Positions 1 through 7,853 of a stretch of 64,000 nt of DNA are shown here, one piece after another. Source of the stretch: Bacteroidetes bacterium UBA2475 (GTDB lineage Bacteria > Bacteroidota > Bacteroidia > B-17B0 > Aurantibacillaceae). Positions within the stretch are counted from its first letter, which is position 1. Each line of letters opens with the position of its first letter. The position numbers were made by a program, and so were the translations under genes. The DNA lies in NCBI GenBank assembly GCA_002342065.1, contig DDPF01000016.1, positions 124,001 to 188,000 on the forward strand. The letters run 5' to 3'. The notes under the pieces were generated by a model that was not told the origin of the DNA, made no database searches, and worked only from the letters and a program-made list of their open reading frames with translations.

Positions 1-1022
1 GCTTCGGGTTGCGTTGGGTTTACCTTACCAGGCATAATAGAGCTTCCCGGTTCGTTATCAGGAATTATCAATTCACCAATACCACAACGTGGACCTGATG
101 ATAACATCCTTACATCGTTAGCTATTTTCATTAATGCAACAGCTGTGCGTTTTAAAGCGCCACTTATTTCAACCATCGCATCATGTGCAGCTAAAGCTTC
201 AAATTTATTTGGTGCAGTTACAAAAGGTAATTTAGTAAGTTCAGCAATTTTTTTTGCTACTAATACATCATATCCTTTTGGTGTGTTAAGGCCGGTTCCA
301 ACAGCTGTTCCACCTAACGCCAGTTCTTTAACGGCATCTAAAGCATTTTTTAAAGCGCGAATGCTCATATTAATTTGTTGCACGTATCCGCTAAATTCTT
401 GTCCTAATGTTAAAGGCGTAGCATCCATAAAATGGGTACGACCTGTTTTTGTTATAGAAGCAAAATCCTTTGATTTTTTTTCTAAAGTAGCTTTTAATTT
501 TTCTAAACCTGGTATTGTAATTTCTACTACCTGCTTGTAAGCCGCTATGTGCATTGCAGTTGGGTAGGTATCGTTACTTGATTGTGATTTATTTACGTCA
601 TCGTTAGGATGTAAGATCTTTGGTTCATCTTCTAATTTTCCGCCATTCATAACATGTGCGCGGTAAGCAATTACTTCATTAGCATTCATGTTACTTTGCG
701 TACCCGAACCTGTTTGCCAAATAACTAAAGGAAATTGATCATCCAGTTTTCCTGCAATAATCTCGTCACATGCTTTGCTTATTAAGTCACATTTTTCTTT
801 GGTTAAAACGCCTAACTCCATATTGGCCATTGCAGCTGCCTTTTTTAAATAACCAAAAGCATAAATGATCTCTTTTGGCATACTGGCTTCTGGACCAATT
901 TTAAAGTTGTTACGGCTGCGTTCTGTTTGCGCACCCCAATATACATGAGCAGGTACTTTTACCTCGCCCATCGTGTCTTTTTCTATTCTATAATCCATAG
1001 TTAATGTTTTTTCAGATTCCAT
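1..1022 (-). CDS. fumC: Class II fumarate hydratase, 3' end outside the window
   Basis: Cytosolic TCA-cycle enzyme that interconverts fumarate and L-malate. About 340 N-terminal residues are visible, and the C-terminal end lies beyond base 1. Seen: the early VYWGAQTERSR stretch, SGTQSNMNANEV, SSNDTYPTAMHIA, the catalytic-region GRTHFMDATP, and at the window edge the fumarase/aspartase signature GSSIMPGKVNPTQ. These identify class II fumarase rather than aspartase or argininosuccinate lyase; aspartase is the nearest alternative but the THFMDATP loop is fumarase-like. The start at 1022 gives MESEKTLTMDYR; an in-frame ATG at 998 is the alternative. A near-consensus promoter lies just upstream. 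Monocistronic as far as can be seen. Confidence 0.93.
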   Translation of the reverse strand, partial: MESEKTLTMDYRIEKDTMGEVKVPAHVYWGAQTERSRNNFKIGPEASMPKEIIYAFGYLKKAAAMANMELGVLTKEKCDLISKACDEIIAGKLDDQFPLVIWQTGSGTQSNMNANEVIAYRAHVMNGGKLEDEPKILHPNDDVNKSQSSNDTYPTAMHIAAYKQVVEITIPGLEKLKATLEKKSKDFASITKTGRTHFMDATPLTLGQEFSGYVQQINMSIRALKNALDAVKELALGGTAVGTGLNTPKGYDVLVAKKIAELTKLPFVTAPNKFEALAAHDAMVEISGALKRTAVALMKIANDVRMLSSGPRCGIGELIIPDNEPGSSIMPGKVNPTQPE

Positions 1023-1043
1023 TATTATTGCTTTTTGAAGCTA

Positions 1044-1074
1044 TAAATTTAGGATTTATAAAACGGAAAGCAAA
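1044..1074 (-). promoter_or_regulatory. Putative Bacteroidota-type promoter of fumC
   Basis: Read on the minus strand there is TTTG (1074-1071), a 19-base spacer, then TAAATTTA (1051-1044). This differs from the Bacteroidota -33/-7 consensus TTTG-N19-21-TAnnTTTG only in the last base. It lies about 22 bases upstream of the fumC start. Prediction from sequence only. Confidence 0.4.
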
Positions 1075-1129
1075 TAGTATGATTAAGTAAAAAGTTAATC
1101 TATTTAGGTTCTCTATATGTTTGATGCCT

Positions 1130-2143
1130 TTAATTTACTATAACTTTTACGTTATATTCTATTTCTTCGATTATTAAAGTACAAACATAAATGCCCGGTA
1201 CTAGCTTTGTGTCAGGAATTATTTGAAATTTTGAATCAGTGTGCTCATTAGTATAGAATTTACTTTGGTAAAGTAATTTACTTTTTGAGTCTCTTAAAAG
1301 TAATAAAACCTCATGATTATTTTCTATTCCGGAAATATCGGCAGTAAATTCACCCATATTAGGGTTAGGATATATTACAAATCTAATATTTTTTGCCTTC
1401 GAATAATTAACAGAAATTACATTACTATAACTAAATAATCCACTAAAGTCTACCTGTTTTAGTCTATAATAACTAACATCAGATAATGGATCATTGTCTA
1501 TACAATTATAATCTAATGGAGAGGAACTATTCCCATTTATGGCTTTTGAATTTACTGTTACTCTTTTAGTAAAATTAAATGCATCTGAACTTCTTTCTAC
1601 ATCAAAATAATTTGAATTTTTTTCGGTAGCGGTAAGCCAAGATAATTCAACGAAACCATTATTTGGTTTTCCAATGAAATTAATCAATTCTATAGGTAAA
1701 ACAGTGCCACAGCCAGGTGTACTAGGTGGTATACACGCGGGGCCGGATAGAGGTCCAGAGGCAGCGTTCCAATAGTTATCCCCACAAACCTCGATATAGT
1801 TTGAATTTCCGCCCCCAGTACCGGGCGAAATAGTTCCGCCAGGAAATATATATATGATCGACTCACAATTTAATTTGAGCTTATTACCATTAGTAAATTT
1901 TAAAGTCCCGTAAATAGTAATTTTCAATGGTAAGTTTGAAGGGCAAGCAGAATAATCTTGTTGGGTTGAAATCGTAACAGTTATTCCCGCTGGAATAACA
2001 ATTGAGTCTCCACACGCTGGCGCTGAACCACAAGACCAGCCGATGGCCGAATTCCAATCACCACTAAATAAAGCTATGCAGGTTGCCGCTTTAATTTGTG
2101 TAATACTTAAAATTAAAAATGTAAGAAATAAACCTTTTTTCAT
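1130..2143 (-). CDS. Secreted Cys-rich protein with T9SS C-terminal sorting domain
   Basis: 337 residues. Signal peptide 1-19 (MKKGLFLTFLILSITQIKA). Residues about 20-147 form a Cys-rich, Gly/Pro-rich region with GDSIVIPAGITVTI, a pattern common in Bacteroidota beta-helix-like surface proteins. Residues about 150-248 resemble the fibronectin-like segment often preceding the sorting signal (ELINFIGKPNNGFVELSW ... YYRLKQVDFSG). Residues about 256-337 are a type A Por-secretion sorting domain (IYPNPNMGEF ... PGIYVCTLIIEE ... VKVIVN). Export by Sec then T9SS, with removal of the C-terminal domain, is inferred from family knowledge. No enzymatic motif is visible. A perfect palindrome directly abuts its start codon. 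Confidence 0.8.
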   Translation of the reverse strand: MKKGLFLTFLILSITQIKAATCIALFSGDWNSAIGWSCGSAPACGDSIVIPAGITVTISTQQDYSACPSNLPLKITIYGTLKFTNGNKLKLNCESIIYIFPGGTISPGTGGGNSNYIEVCGDNYWNAASGPLSGPACIPPSTPGCGTVLPIELINFIGKPNNGFVELSWLTATEKNSNYFDVERSSDAFNFTKRVTVNSKAINGNSSSPLDYNCIDNDPLSDVSYYRLKQVDFSGLFSYSNVISVNYSKAKNIRFVIYPNPNMGEFTADISGIENNHEVLLLLRDSKSKLLYQSKFYTNEHTDSKFQIIPDTKLVPGIYVCTLIIEEIEYNVKVIVN

Positions 2144-2145
2144 TT

Positions 2146-2183
2146 TTTAGCCTAAAACTTACATATGTAAGTTTTAGGCTAAA
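2146..2183. repeat. Perfect 38-bp palindrome next to a start codon
   Basis: Arms 2146-2164 and 2165-2183 are exact reverse complements (left arm TTTAGCCTAAAACTTACAT) with no loop. On the minus strand it ends two bases before the ATG of the T9SS-sorted protein at 2143. No T-tract follows on either strand, so it is not a normal terminator. It may be a dimeric operator or an RNA hairpin in the leader. Base pairing is certain; the function is unknown. Confidence 0.75.
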
Positions 2184-2299
2184 TTAATACATTAAATGGA
2201 TTTAGCAAAATTTATTTTAGCTCAAAAGAATGAATATATTTAAAATAGACAGAATAAAATCGAGTTTTGTTTGTTTATAGAGATAAAGACACTTAAAGC

Positions 2300-3232
2300 C
2301 TAATAATTATCGGTAATTAATTCTACCTGCTTTTCAGGATGATCAATAATAAACTCAAGGCTTTGGATCAAAAGATCTCTTTCATTACTCCAAAGCAGGT
2401 CGTTGGCGCTTAATTCTTTTAAGGTAAATCCTTCTGTTATAAAATTACTTTCAATGATCTCTTCTGTTTTAAAACACATTAACTTACCGCTTTCTAAAAC
2501 TTCAATACTAGGCGGTTCCGGATGATCAATAACCAACTCCAGGCTTTGAATAAGAATGTACTTTTCATCGTTCCATAAAATGTCGTTAACGCAAAACTCG
2601 TCAAGGGTAAACTCTTTATCAGTTAATTTACTTTTAATTATTTCTTTATCATTATTGCATATCAAAACAGCCGGTTCTAAAATCTCGGCCCTGTCAAATT
2701 CATACAAGCCATATTCCTCAATTATCTTTATCAATACTTCAGGGTAATAAGCGTAAGTTGCATAACCTGAATTTTTTAAGCCATAACACCAACCTTTGTA
2801 ATCGTTAACCGATAGTTTAAATAGTTCTTTATACCTGGCTCTCGATCTTAAGAATAAACTATGATCGGTATATGAATCTTTAATAGAATTATACTTTCTA
2901 AAACATTCGTCCCAACTATCATCGCTTTTACGAACAGTATCTCCGCCCCATTGCGTGTGGCACTTAATTCCGAAATGGTTATTAGATCTTTGGGCCAAAT
3001 TGCTGTTTCCACAAGCGCTTTCAAAAATAGCCTGTGCAAGAGTAACAGAGGCCGGGATCTTGTATTCGATCATTTGGTTTACGGCCTCGGCAGCATATGA
3101 GCTAATGTAAATATCAGTATGGGCTTGCGGAGGTTGCCCGCCCATTTTTAAGGAGATAATCACCAAAAAAAAGCCAATATTTACCGCCGAACATTTTATT
3201 GTATTAGCTATTGAAATATTGCCTTTTATCAT
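2300..3232 (-). CDS. GH73-family glucosaminidase with tandem-repeat C-terminal tail
   Basis: 310 residues. Hydrophobic N-terminal segment about 14-30 acts as signal peptide or anchor. Residues about 43-180 match the mannosyl-glycoprotein endo-beta-N-acetylglucosaminidase (GH73) fold, which cleaves N-acetylglucosaminyl bonds in peptidoglycan: ASVTLAQAIFESACGNSNLA with the expected catalytic Glu at 71, then NNHFGIKC, and GYATYAYYPEVLIKIIEEYGL. Bacteroidota relatives usually end in LysM; here the C-terminus holds two copies of a ~61-residue unit (about 188-240 and 249-300) sharing EII..., EFTL.E...ND.LW..E, and LIQSLE..IDHPE. I do not recognise this repeat. Transcribed toward the T9SS-sorted gene, 156 bases away. 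Catalytic domain call is firm, tail function unknown. Confidence 0.85.
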   Translation of the reverse strand: MIKGNISIANTIKCSAVNIGFFLVIISLKMGGQPPQAHTDIYISSYAAEAVNQMIEYKIPASVTLAQAIFESACGNSNLAQRSNNHFGIKCHTQWGGDTVRKSDDSWDECFRKYNSIKDSYTDHSLFLRSRARYKELFKLSVNDYKGWCYGLKNSGYATYAYYPEVLIKIIEEYGLYEFDRAEILEPAVLICNNDKEIIKSKLTDKEFTLDEFCVNDILWNDEKYILIQSLELVIDHPEPPSIEVLESGKLMCFKTEEIIESNFITEGFTLKELSANDLLWSNERDLLIQSLEFIIDHPEKQVELITDNY

Positions 3233-3310
3233 CTATATTTACAAATATAGAGCGCCACTTTGCGCGTTTTTGGCAGCATTTTTTTTAATATTAACAAAGC
3301 ACTTTTAACA

Positions 3311-5413
3311 ATGTATAAAACGGTTATTGCATTATTTTTTTTGAGCCTGACAGTTATACCTTTTAACGCTCAAAATAAATTCAATTATCCTGTTACTGAA
3401 AAGGGTCCGCAGGTGGATGCTTATTTTGGAGAGAAGGTGGCCGACCCTTATCGTTGGCTGGAAGATGATCGCTCTGAGAAAACAGGCGCCTGGGTTAAGA
3501 AAGAAAATACCGCAACAGAGGAATATTTAAAGAAAATCTATTTTCGTGATAAAATAAAAGCGCGTTTAACCGAAATATGGAATTACAATAAACAATCGGC
3601 TCCATTCAAAAAAGCAAATTCATTTTTTTGTTATAAGAATAACGGACTCCAAAATCAAAGTGTGCTTTATATCCAAAAAAGTCTGGATGATGCCGGTGAA
3701 ATTTTATTAGATCCAAATGCATTGTCAACAGATGGTACTGTTTCTTTAAGCGGCACATCTATTTCTAAAAATGGTAAAACACTTGCTTACGGCATATCAA
3801 AAGCCGGTAGCGATTGGGTTGAGATTCGTTTTAGGGACATTGCCACAAAAAAAGATCTACCGGATGTTATTAAATGGGTAAAATTTAGTAGCATGAGTTG
3901 GAAAGGGAATGGCATTTATTACAGTCGCTATAGCGAACCAACAGGTAGCGCCCTTTCTCAAAAGAACCAATTCCATAAAGTTTATTTTCATCAATTAGGC
4001 ACTAAGCAGGAAAAAGACCTTTTGGTATTTGAAGATAAAAATAATCCGGATTATAATTTTGGTGCTAATGTAACCGATGATGAAAATTATTTAGTATTAT
4101 CTATCAGTCAAAGCACAAGTGGCAATAAATTATTAATAAAAGACCTTTCTGCACCCGCCGCTAAATTTGTGACGATTGTCGATAATTTTGATTTTGAAAA
4201 TCATACTATTGATAATATCGGGAACGTTTTTTATTTGCATACAAATAGCAGAGCTCCAAAATATAGATTAGTTTCTTTTAAAATAGATGCTCCGGGCCAG
4301 GAAAACTGGAAAACAATTATACCCGAATCATTCGATCTATTAGAAGGAGTGAGATTGTGTAACAATAAAATTGTTGTTAATTATCTTGCAAATGCCTGTT
4401 CAAAATTAAGCTGCTATAGTTTAGAAGGAAAACTTGAAAAAGAAATCAAGCTGCCGGGTATTTGTAAAGTAAATTCTTTTAATACTGATAAGGAATACAA
4501 TTTTGCAACTTATAGTATTTCTCAATACACCGGACCTGATCAAAATTATTACCTGGATGCCGCTAGCTGGCAAAGTAAATTGATCTTTAATCCTGAGTGT
4601 AAATTCAATTCAGACGGTTATGAAACTAAGCAGGTTTTTTTTCCGGGTAAAGACGGTGCGAAAATTTCGATGTTCATTACGCATAAAAAAGGTTTAGAGA
4701 TAAATCCCAAAACACCATGTTTTGTTTATGGTTACGGTGGTTTTAATATTTCACTCTCACCCGAGTTTAGGGTTGACCGCGCTATTTTTTTAGAAGCAGG
4801 TGGAATTTATTGTGTGCCTAACCTTCGTGGTGGTGGCGAGTATGGTGAGGAGTGGCATAAAGCAGGAACCAAATGCAAAAAACAAAATGTGTTTGATGAT
4901 TTTATTGCTGCCTGCGAATATTTAGTTGCTAATAATTATACTTCTTATAATAAAATTGCAATTCATGGTCGCAGTAACGGTGGTTTATTAATTGGCGCGG
5001 TTATGACACAGCGTCCTGATATTTGTAAAGTAGCATTGCCAACTGTTGGTGTGTTAGATATGTTGCGTTTCCATTTATTTACTATTGGCAGGGCCTGGAG
5101 TGTTGATTATGGTAATAGCGAAAACAAAGAAGAGTTTGCCTGTTTGTTTAAATATTCTCCATTGCACAATGTAAAAGCAACAGCATATCCTGCAACCATG
5201 GTTTTAACAGGAGATCATGATGACAGGGTAGTGCCTGCACACTCTTTTAAATTTGCCGCAACCTTACAGGAAAAAAATACAAGCGAAAATCCAATGCTGA
5301 TCAGAATTGATGTGAACGCCGGGCACGGGGCCGGTAAACCTACAGCTAAACAAATTGATGAATTTGGAGATATGTGGGCTTTTGTATTTTATAATTTAGA
5401 TATGTACCATTAA
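3311..5413 (+). CDS. Prolyl oligopeptidase (S9A serine peptidase), exported
   Basis: 700 residues from the ATG at 3311, chosen because it starts the signal peptide (MYKTVIALFFLSLTVIPFNAQ); an in-frame start at 3260 would add 17 residues before it. Cleaves peptides after proline. N-terminal beta-propeller (YPVTEKGPQVDAYFGEKVADPYRWLEDD, typical S9A opening) and C-terminal alpha/beta hydrolase domain. Catalytic triad by position: Ser555 in GRSNGGLL, Asp about 637 in GDHDDRVVP, His672 in AGHGAGK, close to porcine S554/D641/H680. The usual GGSNGG is GRSNGG here. The carboxypeptidase gene follows after 10 bases, suggesting a peptide-degrading operon. Confidence 0.93.
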   Translation: MYKTVIALFFLSLTVIPFNAQNKFNYPVTEKGPQVDAYFGEKVADPYRWLEDDRSEKTGAWVKKENTATEEYLKKIYFRDKIKARLTEIWNYNKQSAPFKKANSFFCYKNNGLQNQSVLYIQKSLDDAGEILLDPNALSTDGTVSLSGTSISKNGKTLAYGISKAGSDWVEIRFRDIATKKDLPDVIKWVKFSSMSWKGNGIYYSRYSEPTGSALSQKNQFHKVYFHQLGTKQEKDLLVFEDKNNPDYNFGANVTDDENYLVLSISQSTSGNKLLIKDLSAPAAKFVTIVDNFDFENHTIDNIGNVFYLHTNSRAPKYRLVSFKIDAPGQENWKTIIPESFDLLEGVRLCNNKIVVNYLANACSKLSCYSLEGKLEKEIKLPGICKVNSFNTDKEYNFATYSISQYTGPDQNYYLDAASWQSKLIFNPECKFNSDGYETKQVFFPGKDGAKISMFITHKKGLEINPKTPCFVYGYGGFNISLSPEFRVDRAIFLEAGGIYCVPNLRGGGEYGEEWHKAGTKCKKQNVFDDFIAACEYLVANNYTSYNKIAIHGRSNGGLLIGAVMTQRPDICKVALPTVGVLDMLRFHLFTIGRAWSVDYGNSENKEEFACLFKYSPLHNVKATAYPATMVLTGDHDDRVVPAHSFKFAATLQEKNTSENPMLIRIDVNAGHGAGKPTAKQIDEFGDMWAFVFYNLDMYH

Positions 5414-5423
5414 AAAATAAAAA

Positions 5424-7775
5424 ATGAGAAAAATTATTTTAGCAGTCATCGTTGTGTTTAGCTTAACAGCTATTAACGCACAAACTTTAAAATACCATAA
5501 AGTTTTAATGCAGGGCGATGAGCAACTCGCAATAAAATTATTAAAGTTAGGTATTACTATCGATCACAGCGATGTGCAGGATGATGGCATTGCCGCTGAG
5601 ATAAGCGACTCTGAATTACAAGTATTAAAAGCCAATGGCGTAAAGCATAAAATTTTGATCTACGATATGGCAAAGTTCTATGAACTACGTAATAAAGCAG
5701 ATATGGCCGAGCGCTCAATGCCTCCTATAGATTGTAATAAATCAAATCTAACAAAGCCAACTTATTTTCATTTAGGAACTATGGGTGGATATTTTACCTG
5801 GAATGAAATGAAACAAATTTTGGATAGTATGGTATTATTATATCCTAATTTAATTAATGTGAAGCAACCCTTAAGTCCACTTAGTCACGAAGGAAGAGAA
5901 CTTTATTGGGTAAGAATAAGTGATAACCCAAATGTAGACGAAGCAGAGCCTGAGGTGTTTTATAACTCTTTGCACCATGCCAGGGAGGCTGCAAGTTTAT
6001 CACAAACGATCTTTTACATGTGGTATTTGTTAGAGAATTATGCAACAAACCCCGATATTAAAGCAACAATTGATAATACAGAATTATATTTTGTGCCTTG
6101 CGTTAACCCTGATGGTTATGTGTATAATCAAACCACAAATCCAAATGGTGGTGGTATGTGGCGCAAGAATCGCAGAAACAATGGTTCTAATTTTGGTGTT
6201 GATCTTAACAGGAATTACGGTTACAATTGGGGTTTTGATAACACAGGTTCTTCGCCAACAACTAGTAGCGATACATACCGTGGCCCAAGTGCTTTTAGCG
6301 AGCCGGAAACACAAGCCATTAGAAATTTTTGTAACGCACACCAATTTGCAACTGCATTGAATGCGCATACTTATGGTAACTTATTAATTTACCCTTGGGG
6401 TTATCTTCCAAGTATCTATACACCTGATAGCGCAACGTTTGTGAATTGGTCTGTACTATTAACCGAGAGCAGTAGGTTCTTATACGGCACCGGCGATCAA
6501 ACAGTGAACTATGTTGTAAATGGTGATAGTGATGACTGGATGTATGGCGAGCAAACTACAAAACCAATGATCTTAGCTATGACACCGGAAGCGGGCGCAG
6601 CTAATGATGGTTTTTGGCCAGCTTCATCGCGTATCTTAGATGTGTGTAAAACTACTTTTAATCAAAATTATAATCTTGCAAAAATGGTTGGTAAGCATGC
6701 TATTGCAAGAGATGCCCGCGATAAATTTTTAAGTGGCAATGGTTATTTAAATTACAACTTGCAGCGTTTAGGTTTACAAGCAGGTACATTTACTGTTTCG
6801 ATTGTTCCTGTTGGTACAGATATTTCATCGGTTGGTGCGCCAAAAGTTTATTCTACTTTAATTCAGAACCAAACGATCAGCGATTCTATTTCTTTTGTTT
6901 TAAATACAGGCTTAACCCCCGGACAAGCTGTGAAATATGCTATTGCAGTTAATAATGGCGCTTTCACTCGTTTAGATACAATGACTAAAGTTTATGGCAC
7001 ACCTGTAACTTTAGTTTATGATAACGGAAGTTCAACAGCAACCAATTATACAACTTCAGGAACATGGGGACTAAGCACAACAAAATTTGTTTCGCCGCCA
7101 AATAGTATTACCGAGAGTCCAACAGGTAATTATACGGGCAACCTTACCAAATCTATTACATTAAAAAATCCAATGGTGTTAACCAATGCTGTGTATGCGC
7201 ACTTACAATATTACACACGTTTTGAAATGGAAAAAGATGGTGATAAAACACAAATACTTATTACAACTAACAATGGTACAACCTGGGCGCCTTTATGTGG
7301 TAAGTACGAAACAGCTCCTACATCGTTTGGAGGAACGGTACCTATTTATGATGGTATCCAGGACGCTTTCGTAAAAGAGGATATTGATCTTTCGTTATAT
7401 ATAGGACAAACAATTAAACTAAGATTTTTATTTAATACAGATTTTAGTGTGCATAAAGACGGTTTTTATTTTGACGATCTTTGGATCCGTGTTATTGCTT
7501 CAGGTCCGGTAGGTATTGTTAAAAATATTTTAGTTGGCGATAATATTGTTTTAAGTCCAAACCCATCAAATGGTAATTTTAATTTATCAAATCCTGATGG
7601 AATTTCCATTGATGTAGCGGTGTATAATTCGTTAGGACAATTGGTTTATCAGCAACAAAACAATAACGCGTTAAACTCAAACATTAATATTGAGAACCAG
7701 TCTGCCGGAATTTATTTTGTAAAAATAAAAGCGGGTGGAGAAGAAATGGTTAAGAAAGTGGTGGTTGAGAAATAA
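5424..7775 (+). CDS. M14 zinc carboxypeptidase with T9SS sorting domain
   Basis: 783 residues, signal peptide 1-19 (MRKIILAVIVVFSLTAINA). The M14 domain spans roughly 110-425. Zinc ligands are H185 and E188 (HHAREA) and H315 (ALNAHTYGN); the general-base Glu is E389 (MTPEAGA); VDLNRNYGYNWG is the usual substrate-binding Arg/Asn stretch. After it come an all-beta segment (about 540-690, ending GFYFDDLWIRV, MAM/lectin-like) and a type A Por sorting domain (SPNPSNGNFNL ... AGIYFVKIKAGG ... KKVVVEK). Expected to be secreted by the T9SS to the surface or medium. Follows the prolyl oligopeptidase at 10 bases, so the pair may act together on peptides in the envelope or outside. Confidence 0.93.
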   Translation: MRKIILAVIVVFSLTAINAQTLKYHKVLMQGDEQLAIKLLKLGITIDHSDVQDDGIAAEISDSELQVLKANGVKHKILIYDMAKFYELRNKADMAERSMPPIDCNKSNLTKPTYFHLGTMGGYFTWNEMKQILDSMVLLYPNLINVKQPLSPLSHEGRELYWVRISDNPNVDEAEPEVFYNSLHHAREAASLSQTIFYMWYLLENYATNPDIKATIDNTELYFVPCVNPDGYVYNQTTNPNGGGMWRKNRRNNGSNFGVDLNRNYGYNWGFDNTGSSPTTSSDTYRGPSAFSEPETQAIRNFCNAHQFATALNAHTYGNLLIYPWGYLPSIYTPDSATFVNWSVLLTESSRFLYGTGDQTVNYVVNGDSDDWMYGEQTTKPMILAMTPEAGAANDGFWPASSRILDVCKTTFNQNYNLAKMVGKHAIARDARDKFLSGNGYLNYNLQRLGLQAGTFTVSIVPVGTDISSVGAPKVYSTLIQNQTISDSISFVLNTGLTPGQAVKYAIAVNNGAFTRLDTMTKVYGTPVTLVYDNGSSTATNYTTSGTWGLSTTKFVSPPNSITESPTGNYTGNLTKSITLKNPMVLTNAVYAHLQYYTRFEMEKDGDKTQILITTNNGTTWAPLCGKYETAPTSFGGTVPIYDGIQDAFVKEDIDLSLYIGQTIKLRFLFNTDFSVHKDGFYFDDLWIRVIASGPVGIVKNILVGDNIVLSPNPSNGNFNLSNPDGISIDVAVYNSLGQLVYQQQNNNALNSNINIENQSAGIYFVKIKAGGEEMVKKVVVEK

Positions 7776-7780
7776 TATCT

Positions 7781-7839
7781 GTCACGTTGAGCGCAGTCGA
7801 AACGCATACCGTATGTTTCTCGACTTCGCTCGAAATGAC
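7781..7839. repeat. REP-like imperfect inverted repeat between convergent genes
   Basis: Begins GTCACGTTGAGCGCAGTCGA and ends with the near reverse complement (CTCGACTTCGCTCGAAATGAC), with GCATAC/GTATG at the tip. It occupies the gap between convergent ends of the carboxypeptidase and dnaG. The motif GAGCG.AGTCGA is familiar as a dispersed intergenic element in Bacteroidota. It could act as a bidirectional terminator, though no T-tract follows. Confidence 0.7.
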
Positions 7840-7853
7840 AAAACGAAATAAGT

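Noticed and set aside
145..540. Open frame on the plus strand, 131 codons
   Set aside because: Antisense to fumC, whose protein matches fumarase throughout; no independent support.
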